Notes: generated from the letters alone by a model not told the origin. A stretch of DNA of 64,000 nucleotides from a virus (IMGVR_UViG_3300035703_000042:31021-95020), one strand, 5' to 3'; positions 32,840-41,176 are shown, counted from the first letter of the stretch. A program made the numbers and translations.

Positions 32840-32907
32840 ATAGCAGAGTTAGATGCCGCATGGGGCGGGTCTATACCAAGCTACTCGCTAAACCAAGGAG
32901 AAACACC

Positions 32908-33147
32908 ATGATTGACTATACCAAAATCGACTTCAGCAAGTTTGACGCTACCAAGATGTTCAACCCTGACCAAATGATTGGTCAGATCGAAAGCGTCACA
33001 CGCCAGGCCACTGGCTACATCACCGATGTCAAATCGCGCGAAATCGCTGAAAGCATCGCTGCAGCCAGCATCGAGTTCGTCCGTGCCCAAAATGCCGCTG
33101 CCCAGGCCTATGTAGAAGCTGTAAAAACCGCTTTCCAACCCAAGTAA
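32908..33147 (+). CDS. Small phasin-like protein, 79 aa
   Basis: ATG 32908 follows CAAGGAG. The helical product (QMIGQIESVTRQATGYITDV ... FVRAQNAAAQAYVEAVK) has the amphipathic, Gln/Ala-rich character of phasin family proteins, which coat polyhydroxyalkanoate granules. The match is by composition and pattern only, so the name is tentative. A terminator follows at 33167. Confidence 0.5.
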   Translation: MIDYTKIDFSKFDATKMFNPDQMIGQIESVTRQATGYITDVKSREIAESIAAASIEFVRAQNAAAQAYVEAVKTAFQPK

Positions 33148-33156
33148 ACAGTCCGG

Positions 33157-33185
33157 TTGACCAATAAATCCTGCTTGTGTATTAT
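33157..33185 (+). promoter_or_regulatory. Sigma70-type promoter overlapping a terminator
   Basis: TTGACC (33157-33162), 17-bp spacer, TATTAT (33180-33185). The spacer and -10 form part of the hairpin that terminates the upstream transcript, so the two signals occupy the same bases. It drives the lipoprotein gene. Confidence 0.75.
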
Positions 33186-33206
33186 ACACACATGCAGGAT
33201 TTTTTT
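33167..33206 (+). terminator. Terminator hairpin overlapping the next promoter
   Basis: AATCCTGC (33167-33174) pairs with GCAGGATT (33194-33201), with a further inner TGTGTAT/ATACACA pairing, followed by TTTTTT. It ends transcription of the phasin-like gene. Confidence 0.7.
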
Positions 33207-33222
33207 AACCATTGGAGGCAAA

Positions 33223-33870
33223 ATGAAACACGCTCTAATCGCTGTGGCTGTAGTGGCCGCTCTGGGTCTCACAGCCTGTTCTAGTAATCCCAAGAACCCG
33301 GGATTCGCACAGCCCGAAGATACCAAGACTCCGGTCAAGGATGCTCGCATCGCCACTGACTTCCGTGATCAAGGGCTCCGCTTGCACTACACACTCATGG
33401 GCAACCTTGAGCGCATCGAAGTGTTTGGTGTAGCCCCGGCCTGGCAAGGCAATCACACCATCCGTGCTGAGATGGATGCCAAGGAGAAGCTACTGAAATT
33501 CGTGCATGGTGAGAGCATGACATCGGATACCAAAACACGCATCCTCAGCAAGACCCTGGATCGCGCCAAAGACCAGACCTTGAATCGTTTCGAGACCAAC
33601 TCAGACTTCCAGTTTGATGCCAAGGAAATCGAGAAAGAGTTCAACAACAACGAAGGCGCCCAGCCCGATAACACCAGTCGGCGCACCGCAGATCGCATCG
33701 AGAATACCATGTTACAAAAGACCCAGACACTGGTCAGTTCGGGTCGTCTCACCGGGTTGCACAAGGTAGGTGATTCAGTGAGCAAAGATGGGCGTTACTA
33801 CATCGCCAAGTATGAGTGGAGTGAGCGCAATCAAGCCACTGCTGACACTCTTCGGGCTCGCATGAAATGA
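33223..33870 (+). CDS. Predicted outer-membrane lipoprotein
   Basis: ATG 33223 with GGAGG upstream. The signal peptide (HALIAVAVVAALGLTAC) ends in a lipobox LTAC with Ser-Ser after the cysteine, which favours outer-membrane sorting. The mature part is charged and helical without a known domain. It overlaps the next, also secreted, gene by four bases, so the two are likely partners in the host envelope. Confidence 0.8.
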   Translation: MKHALIAVAVVAALGLTACSSNPKNPGFAQPEDTKTPVKDARIATDFRDQGLRLHYTLMGNLERIEVFGVAPAWQGNHTIRAEMDAKEKLLKFVHGESMTSDTKTRILSKTLDRAKDQTLNRFETNSDFQFDAKEIEKEFNNNEGAQPDNTSRRTADRIENTMLQKTQTLVSSGRLTGLHKVGDSVSKDGRYYIAKYEWSERNQATADTLRARMK

Positions 33871-34952
33871 AAAAACTTGTAGCGGCTGCGGTGTTGTGTG
33901 TGTTCGCAGGCTCGGCACAGGCTGCTGTACTGCCTTGGTGGGCTCCTAGTCCAGTCAGCGTCGCTATCACTGTGGGACAGTGGATGCTCAAAGAAGATGA
34001 TCCAGTGTTCCAGGTGCGTGTACAGGCCCAGGCCAATACCGAGACCGAAGCACGTCGCGAAGCCTTCCGCAAGGCCACTGAGCTGGCCATTGGGTCTCTG
34101 GTCACTAGCCAGACACGGGTATCCGGAGATCATGTCACGCAACACGAGATCGTGAGCTACTCGTCGGGACGTGTGGATCGCTTCGAAGAAGTGGCCAAGA
34201 CCTATTCTTCAGGGCAGACCCGGCTGACCTTGGACGTATGGGTGCGGCGTAGCACCATCGCGGATCGACTCATGACCGTGCCCGGCAATGCCGCCGAGAT
34301 CAACGGCGAACAGTTGGCCGCGCAGTACGAATCCGTGCAAGAAGAGCGCAGGACCGGTGATCGCATGCTGGAAATGGTGCTGGCTGACTATCCCCGGCAA
34401 GCCTACACAGTCACAGTGACCAACACCCGGGCCGGCATGGATCGCGGCCGTGGTCTCCGGGTAGATGTGGATTTTGAAATTGGCATGAACCCGCGATATC
34501 TGTCAGCCCTGGACCAAGCTGTGCGATCTACCAGCCAGCTACGAGATCAACAACATTGTTTGAAACATCGTTGCGGGCACGGTCACTTGGTCAGTGTGAA
34601 GTATACCAATTCCGGCGACTTCTTCCATGCCGGATCGGCGGTGAGATTTGACGACCAACATCGTTCGCGTATTTTCGGACACTATCTACGCGATGCCAAT
34701 CCGCACATCAAGATGGTCGTCCATGACGGGCATGGGCAGGTGATTTCTTCTCAGTGTTGGGCACAGGCCGAACTCACTTATACCAATCACATGCCTGCTC
34801 GCAGGTTCGTACACTGGGACGAGGGTCGAACCATCATCGACGGTAATCTTCGTGTGCGCGGGCAATTATCCGCTGACTTGCCCGGAGATCAGGTATCAGA
34901 TATACGGAAAGTAGAACTCCAGGTAGTTTCGGCAAACCAGTGCTCTGGCTAG
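33867..34952 (+). CDS. Secreted protein with FlgT/LPP20-like N-terminal domain
   Basis: 361 residues with a signal peptide cleaved after AGSAQA. The segment ARREAFRKATELAIGSLVTSQ ... YSSGRVDRFEEVAKTYSS matches the fold pattern of the FlgT N-terminal / LPP20-type domains, found in flagellar and envelope proteins. The C-terminal half (~200-361) has His/Cys residues (QQHCLKHRCGHGH) and no recognised family. A phage copy suggests manipulation of the host envelope or flagellum; this is inference. Confidence 0.6.
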   Translation: MKKLVAAAVLCVFAGSAQAAVLPWWAPSPVSVAITVGQWMLKEDDPVFQVRVQAQANTETEARREAFRKATELAIGSLVTSQTRVSGDHVTQHEIVSYSSGRVDRFEEVAKTYSSGQTRLTLDVWVRRSTIADRLMTVPGNAAEINGEQLAAQYESVQEERRTGDRMLEMVLADYPRQAYTVTVTNTRAGMDRGRGLRVDVDFEIGMNPRYLSALDQAVRSTSQLRDQQHCLKHRCGHGHLVSVKYTNSGDFFHAGSAVRFDDQHRSRIFGHYLRDANPHIKMVVHDGHGQVISSQCWAQAELTYTNHMPARRFVHWDEGRTIIDGNLRVRGQLSADLPGDQVSDIRKVELQVVSANQCSG

Positions 34953-34953
34953 A

Positions 34954-34960
34954 ATAAGTA
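34954..34960 (+). promoter_or_regulatory. Late promoter box, leaderless, before radical SAM gene 3
   Basis: ATAAGTA with 5 bases between it and the ATG at 34966. No Shine-Dalgarno sequence. Confidence 0.5.
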
Positions 34961-34965
34961 GCTCT

Positions 34966-36363
34966 ATGAGCGATAACAAATATCTGTTTGAAATAAAGCA
35001 AGAACTCGGTCGTGGCGGACCCGGGCTTTGTTTGGCCAAGTGGTACGAAGTCAGCATGCATCTTGAAAGTGGGCACAACCACAGTTGTGTACATCCGCGC
35101 ACGCATCGTGTGTCCGAAGACGAAGTACGTGCCAACTATCATGCCTTGCACAACAGCCAGTACAAGAAATCAGTGCGTGCCGAAATGCTGGCTGGTGGCC
35201 GCCCACCGGAATGCAATTATTGCTGGAACATGGAAGATGTTGGAGACCCTGATATCATCCCCGATCGCGTGTATTTTAGTTCGGTACATCTGGATGAAAA
35301 ACGCAGGATCGGCAAAGATGCAGTACAAGAAATCATCGATCTTGGACCGGATCATGATTTTTTTCCCAGGAGCGTAGAAGTCAGTTTTTCCACCACCTGC
35401 AACTTCAAATGCAGTTATTGCGGTCCGGAGGTCAGTAGTCGCTGGTTCAAAGAGATCGAAAAACACGGACCTTATCCCATCATACTCACTGGCACTAGTA
35501 TCAATCAGATGCAGCGCCAGCAAAAAATACCCATCCCTGACCGAGAGTACAATCCTTACATTGAAGCTTTCTGGAAATGGTTGCCAGAAGCCTATCCGCA
35601 CATAAAGATCCTACGGGTCACCGGTGGAGAGCCTTTGCTGATCCATCATACCTTTCGACTCATGGACTGGGTCAAGGCCAATCCTAGACCTGATCTCGAA
35701 CTTGGCATCAACTCCAATCTTGGAGTACCCGACAGCATCTTTGATCGGTTTGTGGCAGCCATGCGCGAGATATCCGAGCGTAAAAGCGTGGGCAAGCTGG
35801 TGGTATGGACCAGCTGCGAAGCCACAGGAGATCAGTGCGACTATATCCGTTATGGCATGAATTATCAGAAATGGTTGGTAAATCTACGCCGGGTACTAGA
35901 CGAGATTCCCGACTGTTCGATTCGCATCATGACCACCTATTCGGCTCTCAGCGTGACCAGTTACTTGGATTTTTGTCGAGACATCTATGAGCTACGCCGA
36001 CAGTACGGTGATCGTATAATTTTTGATACGCACACCTATCTCCATTATCCCAAGTACCTGGCCATCGACATACTCACACCCGATTTCCGGGAGTACTTCC
36101 AGAAAGAGTGCGATTTCATCGCAGAAATGAAGTCGCAGGGTCTGGCCACTGATCACGAAGTTTTCCAAAGTCAGCGACAGCTTTCCTACTTTGATGCTAG
36201 AATAAAGAATCCTCTAGAACAACTTTCGTTGTTGAGGAAAGACTTTTTTACCTTTGTGGATGAATACGATTACCGTCGTGGTACCAACTTTTTAGAAACT
36301 TTCCCTGAGTTTCGGGATTTTTATGAACTTTGCAAAAACACCATTTGGTGGGACGAGGAATAG
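34966..36363 (+). CDS. Radical SAM protein (3 of 5), twitch type
   Basis: 465 residues. An N-terminal region with paired Cys/His (HNHSCVHPRTHR ... CNYCWNMED) resembles the twitch module of the protein at 31664. The core motif CNFKCSYCG lies near residue 145, followed by TGGEPLL and INSNLG. Its C-terminal half has no clear match. It likely modifies a peptide or other biopolymer, by analogy to the family. The stop abuts the start of a ClpP-like gene. Confidence 0.88.
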   Translation: MSDNKYLFEIKQELGRGGPGLCLAKWYEVSMHLESGHNHSCVHPRTHRVSEDEVRANYHALHNSQYKKSVRAEMLAGGRPPECNYCWNMEDVGDPDIIPDRVYFSSVHLDEKRRIGKDAVQEIIDLGPDHDFFPRSVEVSFSTTCNFKCSYCGPEVSSRWFKEIEKHGPYPIILTGTSINQMQRQQKIPIPDREYNPYIEAFWKWLPEAYPHIKILRVTGGEPLLIHHTFRLMDWVKANPRPDLELGINSNLGVPDSIFDRFVAAMREISERKSVGKLVVWTSCEATGDQCDYIRYGMNYQKWLVNLRRVLDEIPDCSIRIMTTYSALSVTSYLDFCRDIYELRRQYGDRIIFDTHTYLHYPKYLAIDILTPDFREYFQKECDFIAEMKSQGLATDHEVFQSQRQLSYFDARIKNPLEQLSLLRKDFFTFVDEYDYRRGTNFLETFPEFRDFYELCKNTIWWDEE

Positions 36364-36924
36364 ATGACTGTAGACAAAGAGCTAGAGTATGACAGCGTTG
36401 GTTCGGCCCTGAACGCCCACGGCATGTTTGTTCTCATGGGCGGGATCAACGAAGAAACAGTGAAACCTGCCATTGAATGGATCCTGCACGAAAATCATGT
36501 CAGGAAGCGCAAGAAAAAAGAACTCCTGCTAATGGTGAACTCCGATGGTGGAAATCTCACCGATGCCTTTGCGCTCATCGATGTCATGCGTTCCAGCGTG
36601 ATCCCTGTCAAGACCGTGGGCCTGGGCATAGTGGCATCTGCTGGCTTGTGTATCTTTATCGCGGGTGCCACCGGACGTCGTGTGCTTACTCCAAACACAT
36701 CGATCCTGAGCCATCAGTTTTCTTGGCACAGTTCGGGCAAGGCTCACGAGCTGTTTGCCACTGTGAAAGAGTTTGAGCTCACCCAACAACGGATGTTGAG
36801 ACTCTATCAAGAATGCACATCGCTGGATGACGACCAGATCCGAGAAGTGCTCTTGCCTCCCCAAGACGTTTATCTATCTGCCGCAGAGGCACTTGAATTC
36901 GGAATCTGCGACGCAGTGGCCTAG
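36364..36924 (+). CDS. ClpP-like serine protease (paralogue)
   Basis: 186 residues of the ClpP/S14 fold. The nucleophile Ser is in GIVASAGLCI, the His in ILSHQFS and a likely Asp in LPPQDVYLSAAEAL. It differs considerably from canonical ClpP, including an N-terminal tail (ELEYDSVGSALNAHGMFVL) unlike the usual processed propeptide. Phages often carry such divergent ClpP-like genes, sometimes for capsid maturation; here a canonical ClpP also exists at 38102. It overlaps the convergent minus-strand gene by four bases. Confidence 0.85.
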   Translation: MTVDKELEYDSVGSALNAHGMFVLMGGINEETVKPAIEWILHENHVRKRKKKELLLMVNSDGGNLTDAFALIDVMRSSVIPVKTVGLGIVASAGLCIFIAGATGRRVLTPNTSILSHQFSWHSSGKAHELFATVKEFELTQQRMLRLYQECTSLDDDQIREVLLPPQDVYLSAAEALEFGICDAVA

Positions 36925-38042
36925 CGACGGCGTCGTCCCAGAGCAGCATCGTCGCCCACACCTTTGCTGGGCGCGGCTTTGACCTCGGGACGCTTTTCTC
37001 TTTTTACTGGTGGCAAGTGTGAAGGCCGCTCGATGACCTTTCCATCCTTGTCTACCAGCACCACATCCTTGTCATAACGACGACCCAGGGCACGCACCAG
37101 AGTAGAGCCCATGGGTCTCAGGCCACGTATGCCGAGGTTCTTGCTGAGTCGTCCTGACGCATTGCGTATCAACCATACCATGAGATGGCTGTCGGGAATA
37201 TCGGCTCGGTTCTTGATCACAGCATGCGCTTCTACCGTGATCTTGTTGCCGTCCTGTACAAAGTGTTCGGGCTGGAAGGTCTGGATCACGATACCACCTT
37301 CGGGATTGAGATCTCCACCAAATATGGCACGGATGGCTTCTTCTTCGGTGGGCTCGACCACGATCTCGCGATCCAGGCGATAGGCATCACCATCGATGGG
37401 TTCCAGGGTGACCACACCCTTTTCCACGAGATCATCCACGATCTCACGAGCACGGGCACCAAAGCTGGAGTCAGCGCTTTCCCATGATTCGGCGTCGAGC
37501 TGTTTGATACTGATGGGCAAGCGACGATCGGCGCTCTTTAACACCACGTCGGCCTTGAGACTGAGACCGGTTTCTTTGTCCCGGACCTGTTTCCCGGTCT
37601 CTTCGACTTCGGTGACATTGTCCAGGCTCAAGGTCTTGCCCCTGGGATCACGGAACTCTACATCAGCGGATCCGTACTTTTCGATCACGCTGCGGATCAA
37701 CTTGGCCAGTTCGGCTTCGTTGGCCACACCGGCACTGCGATCGCCCTGCACACCCTGGTCTTTGACCACTATGCGGGTGGGATCGCTGTCAAAGGCCACT
37801 ACCCCGATCGAGCTCACTTTTGGATCGGCAGTGATGTGTGCGCCTAATCCGGGTTGATCCTGTGCGAGATCTTGCTGTATCTTTTTCAACACATCTGATC
37901 GATGCTGGTTCTTGTTCTTTTCGGGCACCTGTACCAAGACCACGGCATAGTTGCCTTTTACACGCACTTGATAGCCCGAATCCTCTAGGCTGTCCACGAT
38001 GGCGGGATTGGCTGCTTCTAATAGGTTGATTATGTCTCTCAT
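36921..38042 (-). CDS. Hypothetical phage protein, 373 aa, possible nuclease fold
   Basis: Starts MRDIINLLEAANPAIVDSLE. A central part contains KADVVLKSADRRLPISIKQ, which resembles the D-x(n)-x-x-K arrangement of restriction-endonuclease-like folds but lacks a clear Glu, and an Arg-rich C-terminus (ALGRRRR). No firm family. A late box (ATAAGTA, 38070-38076) lies 28 bases before the ATG. Confidence 0.7.
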   Translation of the reverse strand: MRDIINLLEAANPAIVDSLEDSGYQVRVKGNYAVVLVQVPEKNKNQHRSDVLKKIQQDLAQDQPGLGAHITADPKVSSIGVVAFDSDPTRIVVKDQGVQGDRSAGVANEAELAKLIRSVIEKYGSADVEFRDPRGKTLSLDNVTEVEETGKQVRDKETGLSLKADVVLKSADRRLPISIKQLDAESWESADSSFGARAREIVDDLVEKGVVTLEPIDGDAYRLDREIVVEPTEEEAIRAIFGGDLNPEGGIVIQTFQPEHFVQDGNKITVEAHAVIKNRADIPDSHLMVWLIRNASGRLSKNLGIRGLRPMGSTLVRALGRRYDKDVVLVDKDGKVIERPSHLPPVKREKRPEVKAAPSKGVGDDAALGRRRR

Positions 38043-38044
38043 GG

Positions 38045-38073
38045 TTGATCACTGTCAAATAGTATGCTATACT
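38045..38073 (+). promoter_or_regulatory. Promoter of clpP, extended -10
   Basis: TTGATC (38045-38050), 17-bp spacer, TGCTATACT with TATACT at 38068-38073 and a TG extended -10 (38065-38066). Confidence 0.75.
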
Positions 38074-38076
38074 TAT
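38070..38076 (-). promoter_or_regulatory. Late box for the minus-strand 373-aa gene, overlapping the clpP -10
   Basis: ATAAGTA read on the minus strand, 27 bases before the ATG at 38042. It shares bases with the plus-strand -10 of clpP, so the two transcripts start back to back. Confidence 0.45.
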
Positions 38077-38101
38077 GCTTGATCACACCCAAGGAGAACT
38101 C

Positions 38102-38707
38102 ATGCCCAATCTAGTGCCCATCGTGCTGGAACACACCAGCAAAGGCGAACGCAGCTATGACATCTACAGTCGACTGCTCCGAGACCGAATCATCATGCTA
38201 GATACCGAAGTGTCCAGCCACAGCGCCAGCTTGATCGTAGCGCAGATGTTGTTCCTGGAAAGTGAAAATCCCGAACGACCCGTGTACTTTTACATCAACT
38301 CTCCGGGCGGTTCGGTCACAGCCGGAATGAGCATCTATGACACCATGCAGTTCATCCGCTGTCCCATCCACACCATCGTCATGGGGCAAGCAGCAAGCAT
38401 GGGCAGTCTCTTGGCCATGGCCGGAGAACCGGGTCATAGATTCATATTGCCCAATGCTCGTCACATGATCCACCAACCCCTGGGCGGAGCATCGGGACAG
38501 GCCACTGACGTGGAAATCCAGGCACGCGAACTGCTGAGATGGAAAGATGTATTGACCGGTATCTACGTACGACACACCGGGCGCGATCGTGATCAGCTAC
38601 GTGCTGACATGGAACGCGACAATTTTATGACTGCTGAACAGGCTGTGGCTTATGGTCTGGCCGATCAAGTGATCTCAAAACGCGATGATCAAAGCATGAC
38701 TTCGTGA
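38102..38707 (+). CDS. clpP: ClpP, canonical proteolytic subunit
   Basis: ATG 38102 with CAAGGAG upstream gives 201 residues close to bacterial ClpP. It starts [20 protein letters not shown] (cleaved propeptide region), has the nucleophile in MGQAASMGS, the His in [11 protein letters not shown] and the Asp in ERDNFM-type region, with the [13 protein letters not shown] substrate-binding loop. Together with the phage clpX it could form a complete ClpXP protease. The next gene on the opposite strand overlaps its end by 19 bases. Confidence 0.96.
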   Translation: MPNLVPIVLEHTSKGERSYDIYSRLLRDRIIMLDTEVSSHSASLIVAQMLFLESENPERPVYFYINSPGGSVTAGMSIYDTMQFIRCPIHTIVMGQAASMGSLLAMAGEPGHRFILPNARHMIHQPLGGASGQATDVEIQARELLRWKDVLTGIYVRHTGRDRDQLRADMERDNFMTAEQAVAYGLADQVISKRDDQSMTS

Positions 38708-38844
38708 TTGTGTTCCCACTGGTTCCAGTAGAACCAGTGTCCGTGCCCGTATCTCAACCGAAAATAAAAGGCCAGCCATGGATCCACCACAGGAGCCATG
38801 GCTCGTGCTTGTTCGGGTGAAAATATCAAGGTAGTCACATCCAT
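38689..38844 (-). CDS. Small protein, 51 aa, fifth gene of the tiny minus-strand operon
   Basis: ATG 38844 lies inside the upstream gene. The product [20 protein letters not shown] is followed by an aromatic C-terminus ([20 protein letters not shown]). The [18 protein letters not shown] pattern looks like a conserved small phage protein of unknown role. It is convergent with clpP. Confidence 0.6.
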   Translation of the reverse strand: MDVTTLIFSPEQARAMAPVVDPWLAFYFRLRYGHGHWFYWNQWEHNHEVML

Positions 38845-38969
38845 CCCCGATGCTGCAGGAACTTGTCGATGTCCTTGATGGAATCGGGATGGATCCTGGC
38901 GAAATAGTGGTCCATCTCGGACCAGCTCCAGCGTTCCAACCAAAGTTCCAGGCGTTTCAGCAATCGCAT
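38835..38969 (-). CDS. Small helical protein, 44 aa, fourth gene of the tiny operon
   Basis: ATG 38969 is inside the end of the upstream gene. The peptide is Arg/Leu/Trp-rich (LLKRLELWLERWSWSEMDHY) and amphipathic. It overlaps genes on both sides by about 10-13 bases. Confidence 0.55.
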   Translation of the reverse strand: MRLLKRLELWLERWSWSEMDHYFARIHPDSIKDIDKFLQHRGWM

Positions 38970-39088
38970 GATGGACATTCCTGGATCATGCGTTGAGCGG
39001 CTGCAACATCTCCGATGGCAGCTAGACTGGCTGCAGCATGCGCACAGGCCAAGCGGTCAAAAAAGCAAACGATTCGAGCCCAGAGCAT
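38957..39088 (-). CDS. Small protein, 43 aa, third gene of the tiny operon
   Basis: ATG 39088 shares bases with the preceding stop (TGATG). The peptide (LWARIVCFFDRLACAHAAAS) has three Cys at its C-terminus (ECPSCDC) and could be membrane-associated. Function unknown. Confidence 0.55.
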   Translation of the reverse strand: MLWARIVCFFDRLACAHAAASLAAIGDVAAAQRMIQECPSCDC

Positions 39089-39180
39089 CACCAGTAGATC
39101 CCGTTGTCGATGATGCGCTGAGCTTGACGCATCCTGGCTTCAACTATGGCTGCCCAGATTTTTTCAAAAAACTTTTTCAT
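39088..39180 (-). CDS. Small basic protein, 30 aa, second gene of the tiny operon
   Basis: ATG 39180 with AAGGA upstream. The peptide starts MKKFFEKIWAAIVEARMRQA and is basic and amphipathic. Confidence 0.55.
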   Translation of the reverse strand: MKKFFEKIWAAIVEARMRQAQRIIDNGIYW

Positions 39181-39181
39181 T

Positions 39182-39286
39182 TTATAGTATTCCTTGTAGG
39201 AGCTTGAGTGTGACCGTGGCCACCATGACCAGAGTGACAGCGTGTAATGCCTGCTCGATTGCGTGTTTTGCAGTGGTAAATTGCAT
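39182..39286 (-). CDS. Small hydrophobic protein, 34 aa, first gene of the tiny operon
   Basis: ATG 39286 with CAAGGA upstream. The peptide has one membrane-like stretch (VTLVMVATVTLKLLQGIL). It begins the five-gene minus-strand operon preceded by a late box at 39333. Confidence 0.55.
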   Translation of the reverse strand: MQFTTAKHAIEQALHAVTLVMVATVTLKLLQGIL

Positions 39287-39332
39287 GATTTTCCTTGTGA
39301 GAGTTGATTTTGGTGAGCTTGTGACTCACAGG

Positions 39333-39338
39333 TATTTA
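39333..39338 (-). promoter_or_regulatory. Late promoter box of the five-gene tiny operon
   Basis: CATAAATAC on the minus strand, 46 bases before the first ATG (39286). Confidence 0.55.
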
Positions 39339-39383
39339 TGTGCGAACGCAACATAACTCATGGTTTCTACTGATTTCGTCAGG

Positions 39384-39412
39384 TTGACCAGAAATGATTC
39401 TTTTCTTATAAT
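39384..39412 (+). promoter_or_regulatory. Sigma70-type promoter cassette
   Basis: TTGACC (39384-39389), 17-bp spacer, TATAAT (39407-39412), then the shared CATACAGTAAA leader and AAGGAG. Confidence 0.9.
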
Positions 39413-39442
39413 AAGGCATACAGTAAAAACAAGGAGCCGAGC

Positions 39443-39715
39443 ATGCGCCAAAAAACCATCGTAGAGGGATTCCGCAACGGACAGCGATTCCGTTTCATCC
39501 TGCGTGAACCTGGGTCCGCCCACGGTGTAGGCATGTACATCACTGTCAAGCAGATGAGCGAGGACTTTGCCACCACCGAGGCCAGGGCCGCGGTGTGGAC
39601 CACGCTCAACCACCTGGCCATGATGCGCCGCGTGGCCCAGCGTGACGGCACTGACATGCCCGTGGGCGTGGTACGTCGTGAGCAGGGCTTTGATGTGCAA
39701 GTAGACCTATGCTGA
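39443..39715 (+). CDS. Hypothetical protein, 90 aa
   Basis: ATG after CAAGGAGC and the promoter at 39384. Arg-rich N-terminal half (GFRNGQRFRFILREP) and no known motif. It overlaps the next ATG by 7 bases. Confidence 0.75.
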   Translation: MRQKTIVEGFRNGQRFRFILREPGSAHGVGMYITVKQMSEDFATTEARAAVWTTLNHLAMMRRVAQRDGTDMPVGVVRREQGFDVQVDLC

Positions 39716-39945
39716 CCAGACCTGTGTGGGAGACCATGTCGGTGGCCGTGATCTCGGCCTTGGTGGGTGCGGCCACGGTGGTTATTCACTCGCGGGATCG
39801 GCACTTCACTGCCCAAGACATGATGGAGGCCCGAGAATTAGGCGAAAGCCGGGCCCTGGATGTTGTCAACCCCTCGGAGCGTTTAGAGGCAGTATGCGCG
39901 GCCCTGTGGCTCAAAGGGCAACACGATCCGGTTGACCAGAAATGA
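39709..39945 (+). CDS. Hypothetical protein with N-terminal membrane helix, 78 aa
   Basis: One N-terminal hydrophobic segment (VAVISALVGAATVVIH) followed by a charged soluble tail. Its last codons (PVDQK-stop) coincide with the next promoter's -35. Confidence 0.7.
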   Translation: MLTRPVWETMSVAVISALVGAATVVIHSRDRHFTAQDMMEARELGESRALDVVNPSERLEAVCAALWLKGQHDPVDQK

Positions 39946-39960
39946 GCCTTTCTTTACAAT
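39932..39960 (+). promoter_or_regulatory. Sigma70-type promoter cassette
   Basis: TTGACC (39932-39937), 17-bp spacer, TACAAT (39955-39960). Embedded in the 3' end of the upstream gene. Confidence 0.85.
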
Positions 39961-39990
39961 AACGAATGCCATACACACAAGGAGCAAGAC

Positions 39991-40830
39991 ATGCCTAGAG
40001 GATATCGCAATGATGGCCAGCCTCGTCAGCGCCGTGACGGCAGCGGCCCGGTTTCTGTGAAAATCACCAACCCACAGAATGTGGTGGTGCCCAGTCGTTT
40101 CACTATCAATCAGCGTTTCGGCTTTGTCACTGACATGGTGAACATGGTGGCCCAGGGTGATCAGGCTTCGGTGATCATCTGCGGGCCCGGCGGCCTGGGC
40201 AAGAGCCATACAGTGATGCAGGCCTTGCGCGACAAAGGTTTCCAGGACATCACCTTGGCCGATGAGTACGAAGTGGGCACCCGCATCAATCCAGCCCGGG
40301 CCTACACCGTGGTCAAAGGCTACAGCACCGCCAAGGGCCTGTTCCGCACCTTGTATGAGAATCAAGACGGTGTGATCGTGTTTGATGACTGCGACTCGGT
40401 GCTCAAGGATCCGGTGTGCTTGAGCCTGCTGAAGACAGCCCTGGATTCCTACAGCCGCCGGGTGATTACCTGGCGTGCCGATTTCCGCGACGAGGACCTG
40501 CCCAACAGTTTCCTCTTCCGGGGTCGCGTGGTGTTCATCTCCAACATGAACTCCAGCCAGATGGACCAGGCCATCCTTACCCGCAGTCTCTGCGTGGACC
40601 TGTCAATGACCGCACAGCAAAAGGTCGAGCGCATGCGGCACCTTATCACCAAGCGTGATTTCATGCCCGAGTACACGGCCCGGCACAAGAAAGATGCCAT
40701 GGAGCTGATTGATGGCCTCCGGGATTCGGTCAAAGAGTTGAGCCTGAGGACCTTGATCCAGTGCACCAAGATCCGCAAAACCAACAATGCCAACTGGGCC
40801 GAGCTCGCTGAGTATGCCATCTGTGGTTGA
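39991..40830 (+). CDS. AAA-type ATPase, phage accessory
   Basis: 279 residues with Walker A CGPGGLGKSHT near residue 65, Walker B VIVFDDCD and a sensor-like FISNMNSS segment, and an Arg-rich lid region. The N-terminus (PRGYRNDGQPRQRRDG) is basic and disordered. ATPases of this build occur in aquatic T4-like phages; a remodelling or DNA-linked role is inferred. Its promoter is at 39932. Confidence 0.85.
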   Translation: MPRGYRNDGQPRQRRDGSGPVSVKITNPQNVVVPSRFTINQRFGFVTDMVNMVAQGDQASVIICGPGGLGKSHTVMQALRDKGFQDITLADEYEVGTRINPARAYTVVKGYSTAKGLFRTLYENQDGVIVFDDCDSVLKDPVCLSLLKTALDSYSRRVITWRADFRDEDLPNSFLFRGRVVFISNMNSSQMDQAILTRSLCVDLSMTAQQKVERMRHLITKRDFMPEYTARHKKDAMELIDGLRDSVKELSLRTLIQCTKIRKTNNANWAELAEYAICG

Positions 40831-40838
40831 TACCCCGG

Positions 40839-40867
40839 TTGACCAGAAATCGGTCTTTTCGTATAAT
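40839..40867 (+). promoter_or_regulatory. Sigma70-type promoter cassette
   Basis: TTGACC (40839-40844), 17-bp spacer, TATAAT (40862-40867), followed by a leader nearly identical to the one at 13389. Confidence 0.92.
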
Positions 40868-40899
40868 ATACTCATACAGTAAACAACAAGGAGCAGGAA

Positions 40900-41151
40900 A
40901 TGCGTGAAGAGAACTACAAGAACCTGGGCACCATCCGCAAAGCCACCAAGAAAGAGACCGGAGGTGAGAGCGGCTACTTCTTCAAGGCCAATGGAGAGAA
41001 TCGTATGGGCCTGGCCCCTACGCTGAAAGAGGCCCGCGAAGGACTCGAGCTGGCAGCAGACCATCGGCGCGAAATTCAGAGAGCAGTGAACCTCCTGGAG
41101 AGCGCTGGCTACAAGGTCTATCAAGAGATCACCTGGAAGACTTTTGGTTGA
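40900..41151 (+). CDS. Hypothetical protein, 83 aa
   Basis: ATG after CAAGGAGC. Charged, with a KKETGGESGYFFKAN segment and a helical C-terminal half; the end reads ITWKTFG, the last codon shared with the next promoter. Family unknown. Confidence 0.7.
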   Translation: MREENYKNLGTIRKATKKETGGESGYFFKANGENRMGLAPTLKEAREGLELAADHRREIQRAVNLLESAGYKVYQEITWKTFG

Positions 41152-41176
41152 CCAGAAATGACCATTTTGGTATAAT
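41148..41176 (+). promoter_or_regulatory. Sigma70-type promoter cassette
   Basis: TTGACC (41148-41153), 17-bp spacer, TATAAT (41171-41176). The TGA of its -35 is the stop codon of the gene at 40900. Confidence 0.9.
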
